Shown in pieces: positions 10,081-21,729 of a stretch of 64,000 nucleotides of DNA. The stretch's first letter is position 1. Every line of letters begins with the position of its first letter. The DNA is taken from NCBI RefSeq assembly GCF_032884065.1, contig NC_088871.1:49498880-49562879 (forward strand). Direction: 5' to 3'. The notes beneath the pieces were generated by a model. The model had not been told where the DNA came from. It worked only from the letters and a program-made list of their open reading frames with translations, and ran no database searches. Made by a program: the position numbers and the translations under genes. Source of the stretch: Artemia franciscana (taxonomy: Eukaryota; Arthropoda; Branchiopoda; Anostraca; Artemiidae).

Positions 10081-11285
10081 AGACGACGGGTCCTGGAAGA
10101 CCCGAGGACTTACACAGATCATCAGCTTGCTGTGGCCAAATGTATGGTGAAGCTGAAAGTTGAGATGGAACCCCAAAATACGGTCAAGAAGTTTACTCTG
10201 AACAAGATAACAGATAAAACGTTGACGCTCGGATACAACCTTCTTCTTGAAACATGTTTTGCGGCTCTAGATAGTTTGGGACAGGCCATAGGTGATGAAC
10301 ATTGAGGATCCATCTAAAACAATGTCTGGGGGATACTTTCAAGTCTGAACGGGTAAAAGAAACAAAAGAAAGAGGATTGGATCAGAGACTACACATGGGT
10401 TTTGTCAAGGAAAGAAATAGTGTCAAAATTCTTATTAATAAACATCATGCGATAAACATCGCATAAGAAAACTAAGAAAGCTACTAGGCATGAAAAGCGA
10501 CAATTCATTGAAAACCTAGCTGGAGAGAACGAACAGACCGCCAGTCGTAGAGATGGTAGAACTGTATACATGCTGACAAAACAAATCGCTGGTGTTCAGC
10601 CACACTATTGTTCTTTTGTAGAAGATAAAGATGGGTGATTACTTACCTGCTAGGAATCGAGTTGGAGCCAGTAAACGAACGGATCTTACTAGCCCGATTC
10701 ACAATTACCCATGCAAAATAGCAGCTGTTGTAGTTTATGCACGGACGAATCAGTCCAGTGATTCTGGAAGTGTTGCTTTTTATCAGTTGCTGACGAACGT
10801 AGTGAATAAGACGTACCGACACGACATCCTTAAAACCTGTGGGGACTTTAATGCTAAAGTTGGATCCGATGCTAGCGATGCACCCTCAGGTTACAAAACA
10901 GGTATATATGCTGACAAAAGGAATCGCTGTTGTTCAGCACTATTGTTCTTCTGTAGAAGATAAAGATGGGTGATTACTTACCTGCTAGGAAGATGTAAGC
11001 GAACCGTGGAAGCAGTGCTTTAACGGTGTATTAAATCAGGCAATTCCCCAGCAATTTATAGACATTCAGAAAACACCTCGACTCGACCTCTGAATTAGCT
11101 CTGGTCCTATCCTCCGGGAAGAGGTGGACGTTGCTCTAAGAAATCTAAAGAACGGAAAAGCTCCATCAGAGCTGTTTAAATATGGAAAAAGGGAAATAAT
11201 ACAATTCCTTTTTCAGCATCGGACTAAAATATGGAGTAACGGTGCATTACCTTATGAATAGAAAAAGGGTGTTATTCTTAAATAT
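10081..11285 (+). pseudogene. RTE-like retrotransposon fragment, scrambled
   Basis: In sequence order it encodes an endonuclease-end/linker region (LEDPRTYTDHQLAVAKC at 10092, EKRQFIENLAGENEQTASRR at 10495), then a misplaced endonuclease piece (10656-10900: VVVYARTNQSSDSG and CGDFNAKVGSD), then a second copy of ~90 bp of linker, then the RT entry (LREEVDVALRNLKNGKAP at 11118, KKGVIL near 11265). An intact element would place the DFNAKVGSD piece upstream of the linker, so this copy is rearranged. It breaks off where a second non-LTR element starts. Confidence 0.7.
10563..10992 (+). repeat. Direct duplication of ~90 bp flanking an endonuclease-domain insert
   Basis: 10563-10654 and 10901-10992 are near-identical, both containing GATGGGTGATTACTTACCTG. 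The 246 bp between them holds the displaced RTE endonuclease piece. The pattern suggests a partial tandem duplication and deletion of the element. Confidence 0.8.
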
Positions 11286-11296
11286 GTCTAAAAAAG

Positions 11297-13975
11297 TTCA
11301 GTATGGTATTTAACTATAATTTAAATATAATTTTGATTTTCTTAATTTGATGGTTGCTCATGATCTTTTCCCCATAGTAAATATTCCAACACGTGTTACG
11401 AGTCATTCAGCCACTCTTATTGATAATATTTTTGTTGGTTCTAAGTATCTGGACCGTAGTTATGCAGATGTGGTTCTATACCCTTGTTCGGACCATTTCC
11501 CAGTTGTTGGAGCGGTACCTTGTGGTCGAATAAAAAGAAATAAAATAAAAAAAGTAATGACTAGGTCATTGAAAAAGGTGAATTTACAGAGGTTTGGTGA
11601 AGAGTTGAGTACCATTGATTTTAGTGAGATTATGGTTATGAAAGTTAACGCTTCTGGTGCATTTGATTGTATGATGGGGGTCGTACAGCCAATTTATGAT
11701 AAGACTTGCCCAGTGAAATTCTTGAAACCCCGTAAGCGTGAATCCAGGAAGCCCTGGATAACTATTGAAATTCTTAAAGTGTCAGATTTGAGAAATCAAG
11801 CGTATGTTGAATATTTAAATAGTGGATGTGCCATTAAACTGGAAAAATTCAAAATAATACGCAACAAAGTAAACTCTATGAGAAGAAAGGCTAAAAAAGA
11901 ATACTTTGCCAATCAATTGAGTTTAAATAAGGATAATACTAAAAGAATTTGGAAAGTTATTAATGACCTATTGGGAGGGGAGAAAGAAGCTCCACCTAAT
12001 TCGCTACTGATTCAAGGTGAATTTGTTAATGATGAAATAAGTATCACGACTAAATTTGCTGAGTTTTTTTCAAGTGTTGGGTAAAACGTACAGGCGCAAG
12101 GGTTGGTGAACTTTAATAATGATTTAATGAAAGATGAATTTGTGGATGATAAAGGAATTGGAAATGAAATTGAATTTCTGCCTTGTACTGGAGATGAAAT
12201 TCTGAAGGTTGTGAAAACAATCAAATCGAATTCAGCAGGTATTGATGGCATTAATCTGAAAACTTTTAAGTCAGTGATGTGTTATTTAATGCCATGTCTA
12301 GTCCATATCATCAATCTTTCCCTCCAAACCGGTATATTCCCTGATGCGCTTAAAAGGGCAAAAGTAATCCCCCTTCACAAAGGTGGCTCTAAGCTAGAAA
12401 TTGAAAATTATAGACCCATATCAATCCTACCCTTGTTTTCGAAAATATTTGAAAAAATTGTGCATAAAAGGCTTTATGATCACCTTATGAAAACGGGGAT
12501 GTTAAGTGAAAACCAGTTTGGCTTTAGGAAAGGTCATTCGACGGCGGATGCCGTGCATTCCCTTTGTGACATTGTAAATAAATGCTTTGAACGTGATGAA
12601 ATCCCTTTGACCGTTTTCATCGATTTTAGAAAAGCATTCGATACAGTGGATTTTAATATACTACTCAAACGTCTACAATCACATGGAGTTCGTGGTAATT
12701 ATTTAAAGTGGTTTAATAGTTTTTTAAGTGGTAGATCTATTCAAGTTGTATTAAATGATGTGTTTCTTCTCCTTTTCAAGTGAGGTGTGGTGTACCTCAG
12801 GGGTCTGTTTTGGGACCACTTCTGTACCTTGTGTATGTTGATTCAATGCGTTTCTACTTACCTGAGTTTTGTATTACGACTTTTGCGGATGATACAGCTT
12901 TAACTATGTCTAGTCAATATGTCGATGATTTGTTGTTGAAAGTTAATAGGGTATTAAAGGCATTTTTTGTATTTACAAGTTTGAGCTTTTTGTCAGTAAA
13001 CGTTAATAAAACTAATTTTATGATTTATAGTAGAGTTGGTAAGCCTCCATGTGTTGATAAAAAGATATTTTTAACGGCAGGCCTCTGTCACAACTGCATG
13101 AAGTGCGTTATTTGGGGTTTCAGCTTGATTGTAATCTATCTTGGAAGAACCATAGTGATCTTGTTGCAGCTAAAGTTGCTAGAGGTTTGGGAATTTTGCG
13201 TCGATTAAAGCATGTTTTACCATTACCAGTTCTTTTATTATTATACCACACCATTGTTGCGCCTTATATTTCTTATGGTTGTGTCCTTTGGTCTAGTAAT
13301 TTCTATGCAAATTTTAAAAGAGTACAGATCCTACAAAATAAAACAGTACGTCTTCTTGGTAATTATGTAGAAAATGTGAATGATACCGCGTCATGTTTTA
13401 AGAAATTACGAGTGCTTAACATTGGTCAGATTCGAGATTATCAAGCTGCTGTTTTTGCGTATCGATGTTGCAATGATGTATGTCCTCCAGTTTTTTTCGA
13501 GTAAATCGTTCACTCCATGGGTATGAGACTAGAGAGGCAGATAATTTTATTGTTGAGTACCGAGACACCACACGTGCAGCTTTCGGAATTAGGTATTTAG
13601 CTCCGGCTATTTGGAATGATATCCCAGCTGGCATTAGGGAGGCGGAACATATTGGGTTGTTTAAAGTAAATTTAAAAAAACATTTATTGGAAGTGGGGAG
13701 ATAATTCTTTTTTTTCTTTTTCTTCTTTTTTTTTTAATTATTGTTAGCCTTTATTTATTTATATTCTGGTATTAAGGAGTAATTGAGTGAGAGTGTTTTG
13801 TCCTTCTTTAGTTTCCGTTTTTTTTAGTTTCTGTTTTTTTTTCTTATTAAATTAGGTTGAGAATCAGAGGATTGCAGCCGTCCAACATCAGGCTCTTTGA
13901 GCCTTCCCCAGGGCGGTTGTGTGTATTTATAGTTTTTGTAATTAGTAGTTAATAAAGATAGTTCTAATCATAAAC
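11297..13975 (+). mobile_element. CR1/Jockey-type non-LTR retrotransposon, 5'-truncated
   Basis: Starts within the APE-type endonuclease and runs through a nearly complete reverse transcriptase to a 3' UTR. The UTR has a hairpin (CAGGCTCTTTGAGCCT near 13890) and AATAAA near 13951. The 5' truncation is typical of target-primed reverse transcription. It lies next to, and in the same direction as, the scrambled RTE fragment. I cannot separate the CR1, Rex1/Daphne and L2 clades by eye. Confidence 0.85.
11347..13704 (+). pseudogene. Endonuclease/reverse transcriptase of the CR1-type element
   Basis: Encodes a target-primed retrotransposition protein. The endonuclease C-terminus (IPTRVTSHSATLIDNIF, then CSDHFPVVGAV) lies at 11386-11513. 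RT domain markers are SNSAGIDGI (12226), ENYRPISILPLFSKIFEKI (12403), ENQFGFRKGHSTADAV, FIDFRKAFDTVDF (12618), GVPQGSVLGPLLY (12789) and TFADDTAL (12880), the catalytic Asp pair. The thumb and C-terminus end with GIRYLAPAIWNDIP. Damage is an in-frame TAA at 12082, a one-base loss in a T run near 12762, a shift near 13095 and another near 13500. Few lesions imply a fairly recent insertion, but it is inactive. Confidence 0.88.
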
Positions 13976-14680
13976 TATTTAATCACAAGGCTTACTATCC
14001 TTCTTTTACTATCCTAAGATATTGAAATATACCATAACGAAATGATTGATTTTCGGTCTTAAAAGTTCCCCGTTCCTTAAAAGTCACGTAGTCCATACGA
14101 GATAAATGGTTAGTACGGACATTTATCTTAATGCTTAGTTCAACTCAACTGATTTATTTGATTTTTCATGACAATTTTACTTAGTGATGTATAATTGCGC
14201 ATTAGCTATTATGAATAAGGCGATGAACCATTGTGTATGGAGAAGGGCACCTAAAAAGCGCATTTGATTGCCAAAATTGTGTAACTCTCCATGAGCCGTC
14301 AGATAAATATAGAAAAGATGTATGCTGAGGGGGGGGGGGGGAACTAATCTCTCATCTCCCTTCATTTAGACTAAACCTGAGTAAAAATGTCGTAGGGTAA
14401 TACCTCCCTTCCTGTTGCAGAAAAACGTTTCTGACAATTATTTCAAATTTTTATTTAACTAAACTGATTTATTCGTATTTCATAAAATTACGTACGGTGA
14501 TGCTTAAGTGTGCGTCAGCTATTACTTAGGAGGGTCAGAGAATCAGTTTGCTCCCGGGGGGAGGGGAGCTAAACGCTTTTTATTGATTCCCGGGAACATT
14601 TTGGCCCATGAATTTATTATTGGTGCTTAAGAAGGGGGGGGGGGGGGGTTTGGTGCCTCCGTCATTGCAACAATATGTTT
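13976..14680. other. Spacer with a dispersed repeat and G runs
   Basis: 14085-14260 (ACATTTATCTTAATGCTTAG, then AGTGATGTATAATTGCGCA) is repeated in diverged form at 14460-14560 and at 23570-23720. G runs lie at 14329-14341 and 14635-14648. No gene was seen. Confidence 0.55.
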
Positions 14681-14842
14681 CGATAAATAAGAGTTCAAAT
14701 AGGGATAAATCCTTTTATTAGACAGTGAAAAAATAACAAAATAATAAACGTGAATAAAATAATACTGTATATGTTATCGAAATATCCAGTTTTTTTAGTG
14801 TCTAATAAAAGGATTTATCCCTATTTGAACTGTTATTTATCG
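14681..14842. repeat. Inverted repeat, ~53 bp arms (MITE-like)
   Basis: Arms 14681-14733 and 14790-14842 are reverse complements with only a few mismatches (core AATAAAAGGATTTATCCCTA on the right), separated by ~56 bp. The outer part of the arm (CCCTATTTGAACTTTTATTT) recurs alone at 51473. The structure suits a small foldback or miniature inverted-repeat element. Confidence 0.8.
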
Positions 14843-15420
14843 TCATATAAAGGCAGTGTGGTCTTCAGAAATGCAAAAAATCTGTTTCTATACAGCACAA
14901 GTTTTAACTTTCGCTTGACTACCGGCACAGAGGTGGAAAAGGTTTGACGAGACACCATCAGTCTCACTAGGAAATTTCATGGGGGGGGGGAACTGGCAAA
15001 CTCTACGAGGAGTTTTGTTTTCAGCGATATTAGATGGTAATATTTCTCTTTTCCATTTTATGTACAGTGTTTTAGTGTATTAAACATATGTGTACAGTGT
15101 ACTTGAACATCCGAGAACCCTATTGTAGAGACCAAGATGATTTCAACCACGTAGAAGATCAAAAGTCACGCAGACACGACTTTTGGATTTCCACGATGAA
15201 CAATGATACCCCTTTCCGTTTAACCGAAATTTTGTATTAGAAATATTACTAAGGACTAATTGAACCTTGAAGTTTATCGAAAATTTTGACTAAATATTCG
15301 TATTTCGTCCGAAATTTTAATTGCAAACCAACATTTTAATTCTTAAGCAGAAAACAGAAAAAGTGGGGGGCTAACAATCAATCAAAGATTATTAATATAT
15401 AGAATTCAATTTCATAGCAA
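14843..15420. other. Unrecognised spacer
   Basis: AT-rich with a G run at 14981-14990. 15105-15150 (TCCGAGAACCCTATTGTAGAG) resembles a short block of the Helentron-like family. No coding content was recognised. Confidence 0.45.
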
Positions 15421-16411
15421 GAATTCAGATATTTATGGGGGCGGCAGCCCACAGCTTATCAAATAGCTTGTGGTAAGAAACGGTCAATAAGGAGCAACTG
15501 CGGCCATTAGTAACTGAAACTCTAAAAAAAGAAACTTTATAACCATTAATTCATCAAAAGAATTGCTTTTTATGTCGATTAATTTAAAAGCATTTTCTAG
15601 AAAGCAAGTTTTTCAGGTTTGTGCTCCACAAAACCAAAAATTAGCAGAAATGAAGTCAAATATCTTCCAAGGGTAAAACTACCATAAATCACCATGAATA
15701 AATAAATGAAACCAAGAACGAACGGAAATTACAACAAAATAACGAAGTCAAACTCAAAACGAGCAGAAATTAACATGAGTAGGGTTGACGACCCCCATGC
15801 CTTCTCAAGACCAGAACATAATTTGCACTTTACTGATAAAAAAAACAAAACAAATGATGTTTATTCCTGAAAGTCTTAACAATTTTTTATTTATAAAACT
15901 CAAAAAAGTGAAAATGCTTCTTATGAATTTTGTTTTCAGTAAAGTGCAAATTATATTCCGGTCCTGAGAAGGCATGGGTGTTGTCAACTCTACACGTGTT
16001 AATTTTTGCTCGTATTGAGTTTGAGTTGGTCATTCATTTATTGAAGGTGATTTATGGTAGTTTTACGGCTGGAAGATTATTTGACTTTATTTCTGCCCAT
16101 TTTTGCTTCAATGGAGCTAAATACTTTTCTATGAAAAACTTGTTTTTTGAAACAAGTTTCTCAAACAAATTTCTGTTCGTTTTTATTAACATAGTCTTTT
16201 GATGGAAAAAATTTATGTATTTTCGTTTTTTTCTATAAGAATTCATAGTTTGGCTTGCTATTTGTATGCTAGAGAAACTTTTCAACAATTTTTAATCCTA
16301 ACACAAATAGTGTTGTTTACTTTAGTTTTATATCTCCTCAAGTTGACCTGAATGAAAAATTAAACTTAATACCATTCCCGGAAATTCTATCTATGCTGTT
16401 CGATGTTTTGG
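15421..16411. repeat. Foldback unit 1 of a ~1.14 kb tandem duplication
   Basis: The unit is a large imperfect palindrome. Outer arms carry GCAGAAATGAAGTCAAAT (15648) and its complement near 16076-16099. Inner arms (15777-15835 against 15938-15995) include CCCATGCCTTCTCAAGACCA. Because of the palindrome, both strands give short frames starting MTTPMPSQD, which are artefacts. The unit begins GAATTCA and ends TCTATCTATGCTGTTCGATG. The whole unit recurs 1.14 kb downstream. Confidence 0.85.
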
Positions 16412-16561
16412 GTGGGGGTGGTCAACATTTGCTGGGGGTTGTCTAACTTCCAGCATCGGCAGGGTAGCCTTTTTGAAAAAATTATATTGTAAAAATGCAA
16501 ATAAATAAGTATTGAATGAATATTGAGAGTATTGAAAGGATAACCTTTCTGCAATGTTTTG

Positions 16562-17520
16562 GAATTCATGGGGATGGTAGCCCACAGTATATCAAATAGC
16601 TTGTGGTAGAAAATGTCAGTAAGGAGCAACTCCGGCTATTAGTAACTGAAACTCTACAAAAAGGAATTTTATAACAATTAATACATCAAAAGAGTTGCTT
16701 TTTATGTTTATTAATTAAAAAAAAAATTCCACAAAACAAGTTTTTCAATGAAAAGTTAAGAAAAGTTAAAGTTAAATTCTCCATTAAACCAAAAATTAGC
16801 AGAAATGAAGTCAAATAATCTTCCAAGCGTAGAACTTCCATAAGTCACCATCAATTACAACAAAATAACGAATGAGCAAAAATTAACATGAGTAGGGTTG
16901 ACAACCCCCATGCCTTCTCAAGACCAGAACATAATTTGCACTTTACTGAGAAGAAAAAAACAAATGATGGTTATTCCTGAAAGTCTTAATAATTTTTTTT
17001 TATTAAACTCAAAAAAGTGAAAATGCTTTATATGAATTTTGTTTTCAGTAAATTGCAAATTATATTCTGGTCTTGAGAAGGCATAGGGGTTTTCAACCCT
17101 ACTTGCGTTAATTTTTGCTCGTATTGAGTAGAGTTGGTCATTTATTTATTCAAGGTGATTTGTGGTAGTCATATGTTGAGAAGATTATTTGACTTTATTT
17201 CTACCCTTTTTTTCTTCGACGGAGCTCATTACTTTTCTTTAAAAAACTTGTTTTGTGGAAAAAGTTTCTTAAATAAATTTCTGTTTGTTTTTATTGACAG
17301 AGTCTTTTCATGGAAAAAAATTTATATATTTTCGTTTTTTCTTTAAGAATTCATAGTTTGGCTTGCTATTTGTATGCTAGAGAAACTTTTCAACAATTTT
17401 CAATCCTAACACAAATAGTTGTGTTTACTTTAGTGTTATACCTCCTCAAGTTGACCTGAATGAAAAATTAAACTTAATACCATTCTCAGAAATTCTATCT
17501 ATGCTCTTTGATGTCCTGGA
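16562..17520. repeat. Foldback unit 2 of the tandem duplication
   Basis: Repeats unit 1 in the same order: GAATTCA start, TAGCCCACAG, GGAGCAACT, ATTAGCAGAAATGAAGTCAA, CCCATGCCTTCTCAAGACCA, its inverted counterpart near 17050-17090, then AATTCATAGTTTGGCTTGCT and TCTATCTATGCTC. The units differ by many substitutions and a few indels, so the duplication is not recent. Confidence 0.85.
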
Positions 17521-17529
17521 TACACTTAC

Positions 17530-19830
17530 ACTCTTTTGATTTATTTGAATTGTAATAGCAGAAGTAGCAATAGTAGTAGCCCTAAAAGTTGCAACTTAAT
17601 ATCCCAAGTCGTTCTGAAGCTATGGCTGAGCTGTCTTACTGGCAACCATACACACAATGCTTTTTGTTTGAGTTTTCAGCAAGATTTGGTTTTAAAGCAC
17701 AATTTGCAATTTGCATAAACTTTGGAGATATACCCAGTATCCCTATAGACATAATTACTGGACCTTTCTTCTATGCTGAACAGAATGGCTGTCTAAAAAT
17801 TTTGATTGGATGCCTAAGTTGGGTGGAGGGCTGCTTGCCCTCCAATCACTTTAGATCTTAAAAGGGCACTAGAACTTTTAATTTCCAGTCGAGTTAGCTC
17901 CTTTTAAAGTATCAATGATATTTATAGCTATTATAGAGTGGTGATGCCTATGATATTACTTATATACTGTTTTTCTCGTTTAATTGAAACTCACCCTAAA
18001 TGTTCCCTAGAAGTTTCACCTTAATGCCCTGAGTGTTATTAGTGACAGTAACTGTACTGGTAGTATTGATATTATACACACAGTGGCTTCTGGCTTGCTC
18101 AAAATCCGTGACAACTTACCCTTAAAGGTCTAACTTAATAATGTAAGCCGTTCTTGAGATCCACCTAAACATTTCCTCAAAGCTTCATCTTAATAACCTT
18201 AACTTGCGTAGTAGCAGTAGCATTATTATTGGCAGTGTGCACATAGCGCCTTTGGTTTCTTCAATATCCCCTTCAAAACGTGCTGAAAGTTTGAATTTAA
18301 TATCATCAACATTTCTGAAGTATTTCTGATACGTCCTTTTGACAACCTGTGTGGTTATAGTGTGTTCCGATTTAATTCAATTCAGTTTCAATGTTCCCAA
18401 AATCTTCACCTGAATACCCTTAGCTTCAGTAGCGGTAGTATTAGCTGAAGTAAAATTAATAGTAGTAGGCTTAGCTTTAGTGGCAGTAGTAGTAGTAGCA
18501 GTAGTAATAATAGTAACAAAAATGCTAATATGAGTAGAAGCAGTAGCAATAGGATGCAAATATTGTCTTTTGATTAGTTCAGGATCCCCCGCAACGAGTC
18601 CTGTGAGTTTCAACTTCACACACTAAAGTGTTCCTAAGACATTGTTGATACAGCCTGCGTAGAGACGGTGTGTTGTGATTCAGTTCACTTTCCCCCCTAA
18701 AAATTCCCTGAGAATTTCACCTTCATACCCTTAGGCATAGTTGTAATAGCAGTGTTAGTATTAATAGTGGTAGTTTTAATAGTAGTAGCACTAGAACTAG
18801 TAGCAGCAGTAGTGCTAACTTATTGCATCTGGTCAGTTGAACATCCCTCTCATTGTGGCCTGGGAGTTTTAACTTAATGCAATTAACCGTTGTTATGACA
18901 TTGCTGATATGCTCTTTTGATAGCTTGTATGTTCATATTATTCTTGAAATTTATATCTTAATGCTCTTATCCTTGCAAGTAGTTGTTACAGAATTAGTTG
19001 TTGAAGTAGTAGTAATAGTAAACGTTGCAGTGGTAGCGGTAATAGCAGGTAGTAGTAGCGTGCACATATTGCCTTTGGGTCAATTGATCTTCCACTTTTA
19101 AGCATTCTCTGAAAGTTCCAACTTAATACCCAAATCCATTCTCGAGATTCGCTCTTTTGGCAATGTGTATGCACATAGTGTAATTTTATATAGTTTGAAT
19201 TTCCCCTCAATATTTTAAATGTAGTAGTGTAGTAGTAGCAGTAGTAATAGTAGTAGTGGTAGGAGTATTAGTCGTGGTACCTGTAGTAGTAGTAGTAGCA
19301 TGCAAATATTACCTTTTTGATCAATTGGTCATCTACCTTATCATTTCCTGAAAGTTCTGAATTAATATGCACAGTCATTCCTAAGTTAAGCCCTTTCGAC
19401 AACCCGTATACACATAACGTGTTTTGATTCAGTTTAACACTCGCTTCACCATTCCCTGAAAGCCTCACCTGACTGCCGTTTGTCTTTTTGGAATAACCGT
19501 CTTTATGGAAAGTCAATAACATATGCTAAATATAGTGATAGTGGAAGAATTAGTAGTGGTGGTAGTTGTAGTAGTAGTAGCAGAGTTCAAGGTTAATTGG
19601 TCATCTCTCTTGTCATTTCCTGAAAGTTCAAGATTAATATACTCAGTTATTCCTGAGTTAAGCCCTTTTGACAACTCGAATACACATAAAGTGTTTTGAT
19701 TTAGTTCAATACTCCCTTCAACATTCTCTGAAAGGCTCGCCTGGATGCCCTTTGTCTTTTTGGAAAGACATAATAATCTTTATGGAAAGTCAATAGCAAA
19801 TGTAAACAATGAGTGAATTAATTACTTACA
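17530..19830. repeat. Diverged 220-300 bp tandem repeat with TAG microsatellite cores
   Basis: About seven diverged units share TTTCCTGAAAGTT, a CCCTTTTGACAAC block, GTGTTTTGATTCAGTTCA, then a variable run of GTAGTAGTAGCA, then CAAATATTGCC. TAG-rich cores lie near 17560, 18210, 18430-18545, 18745-18815, 19005-19060, 19220-19305 and 19545-19580. The translations are Val/Thr-rich repeats without meaning. Confidence 0.75.
17720..17930 (+). repeat. Single copy of the GAGGGC/TTAAAAGGGCACTAGAAC module
   Basis: Contains GACATAATTACTGGACC, a CTGAACAGAATGGCTGTCT block and CTTAAAAGGGCACTAGAAC. It matches one unit of the 19.84-21.19 kb array, and the internal part of the Helentron-like elements. Confidence 0.75.
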
Positions 19831-19839
19831 GTATTGCCT

Positions 19840-21190
19840 AACTTACAGTCCTTGCCCCGAGGGCTGTAGGAAGGAGGGGGGTTGATATCTTCAAAGGTAT
19901 AATTTCTGAAACTTTTAACAATGCTGAAGAAAATAGATGTCTCAAAACTTTGATTGGATGTTTGTTTCGGGAAGTGATTAGGTACGGGGAGGGAGGGGGA
20001 CTTGTTACCCTCAAATCACTTTTGACTCTTAAAAAGGCCACTATAACTTCCAATTTTCAATCAAATGTCCCATCCGAATTATATGAAAATCGATCCCATC
20101 AAAATCTCATATGCCCCCAGAGCTTAACTTACAACCTTTGCCCCAGGGATCTGGTGGGTTGCGTCTACCCTAGAGGCATTGTTGTATATCCTCTCGACTA
20201 TTTTGAACAAGATGGTCATCTCACAATTTTGATCAGATGTGTTTAGGGAAGAGAGGGTATCAGTGAAGGGGGAGGGGTGGGTAATTGCCCTCCATAAATT
20301 TTTACTCTTAAAAGGGAACTGAAACTTTTAATTTTGAATTAAAAGAGCCTCTTCTAAAGTTTATGCAACCACCCTCCCATAAAAACCTTATATGCTCCTG
20401 GGCCGTAACATACAACCCTTGCTTCTTGGTTTTGAGGGGCTTTATCAACCCCGAAGACCTTGTTATATGATTTTGAGAATATTTTGAATAAAATGGTCAT
20501 CTAAATATTTCTATCAGATGCATTTGGGGAAAAGAGGATGTGAGGGGGGGCTAGTCGCCCTCCGATGACTCTGAATCTTAAAAGCGCTATTAGAACTTCT
20601 GATTTCCAATATCCGATGAGCCCCCTCCGAAGTTTATATGACCAACCTTTCCATAAAAACCTTATAGGCCCCCAGGGCACAAATTACAATCCTTGCCCTG
20701 AGGGCTGTGGGGTGTTGTCATCCTCAAAGACATAACGACTGGACCTTTCAACTAACCTGAATAAAATGGCAATTTCAAAATTTTGATTGGATGTCTTTCG
20801 GGAAATGATGGGCGTGGAGGGACTGGCTGCCCTCCAATAACTTTCGACTATTAAAAATGGCACTTGGACTTTCAGTTTCCAATATAATGAGCCCGTTTTG
20901 AATTTTATACTACTACCCTTTCTATAAAAGCCTTATATGCCCCCAGAGCATAACTTATGACACTTGCCCTGAGGGATGTGGGGGGTTATCATCCTCTAAG
21001 ACATATATTCCTGACCGTTCAACTACGCTGAAAAAATGGTTATTTGAACTTTTGATTGAATTTGTTCGATAAAATGATGGACGTGGGGGCTGGTTGCCCT
21101 CCAATCACTTCTGACTATTAGAAAAGGCACTAGCCCTTTCAATTTCCAACCGAATGAGTTTTCTTCGAAGTTTCAACGACAACTCCTTCT
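19840..21190 (+). repeat. Tandem array of ~265 bp modules, five units
   Basis: Units start near 19845, 20135, 20400, 20690 and 20960 with CCTTGCCC(T/C)GAGGGCTGTGG. Each continues through CTCAAAGACATAA, a TGAATAAAATGG block, TTTTGAT(T/C)(G/A)GATG, GGGGG, TGCCCTCCAAT, TTAAAA(A/G)GGCACT and TATATGCCCCCAG. The same order of blocks occurs once inside each full Helentron-like element (for example 22795-23005), so the array and the TE family share a module. Confidence 0.8.
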
Positions 21191-21319
21191 AAACGATGCC
21201 TTGGTCTAAAAGAAAAAAAAGAATAATACATTGTGCCCAAATCGCTCTTTACTTAAGCAGCGCGATTGCGCTGCCTACGATTTCAAATATATTAAAATCA
21301 TCTTAGTTTTACACAGCAC

Positions 21320-21650
21320 AAGCGAATTTCGTCTGATTTTGAAAAAAAATTTTGATTTTCGCAAAGGGCTGGAAACACCCCCGAAAAGACAAGTGATGGT
21401 AATGAAAATAACATCATTAGATTCAGCATATCCGAGAAACCCAACTTTGAAGAGTTCAAGCTATTTAAAACAATGTGGAATTTTGTACTTTTTCTCCAAA
21501 GAAAAAGATCACGGGCGGGTGTTTACTTGTTTGTTTGTTGTTGTTTTCTTCTAGGGGTGGCCATATTGAACCGATGGTCCAAGAGGATCAGAGATTGGCT
21601 CATCCGAACGGAAATTAGAAGTTCTATTGACCAACAAAAATATTCCACGG
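21320..21650 (-). mobile_element. Diverged fragment of the Helentron-like family
   Basis: GAAACACCCCCGAAAAGACA, TTCAGCATATCCGAGAAACCC, AATGTGGAATTTTGTACTTT, GGTGGCCATATTGAACCGA and GCTCATCCGAACGGAAATTA match the family's reverse orientation block by block, but at visibly lower identity than copies A or G. It lacks both termini. Confidence 0.65.
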
Positions 21651-21729
21651 TAAAGTGGCATTGTCTGCCATTTTGTGGCAACAGAATTTGGTTTTGCCCT
21701 ATGGAGAACCAAGTTGCTCTCGATTGAAA

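Noticed and set aside
15785..15987. Two opposed ORFs both starting MTTPMPSQD
   Set aside because: They arise from the arms of a palindrome in the foldback unit and have no protein-like composition.
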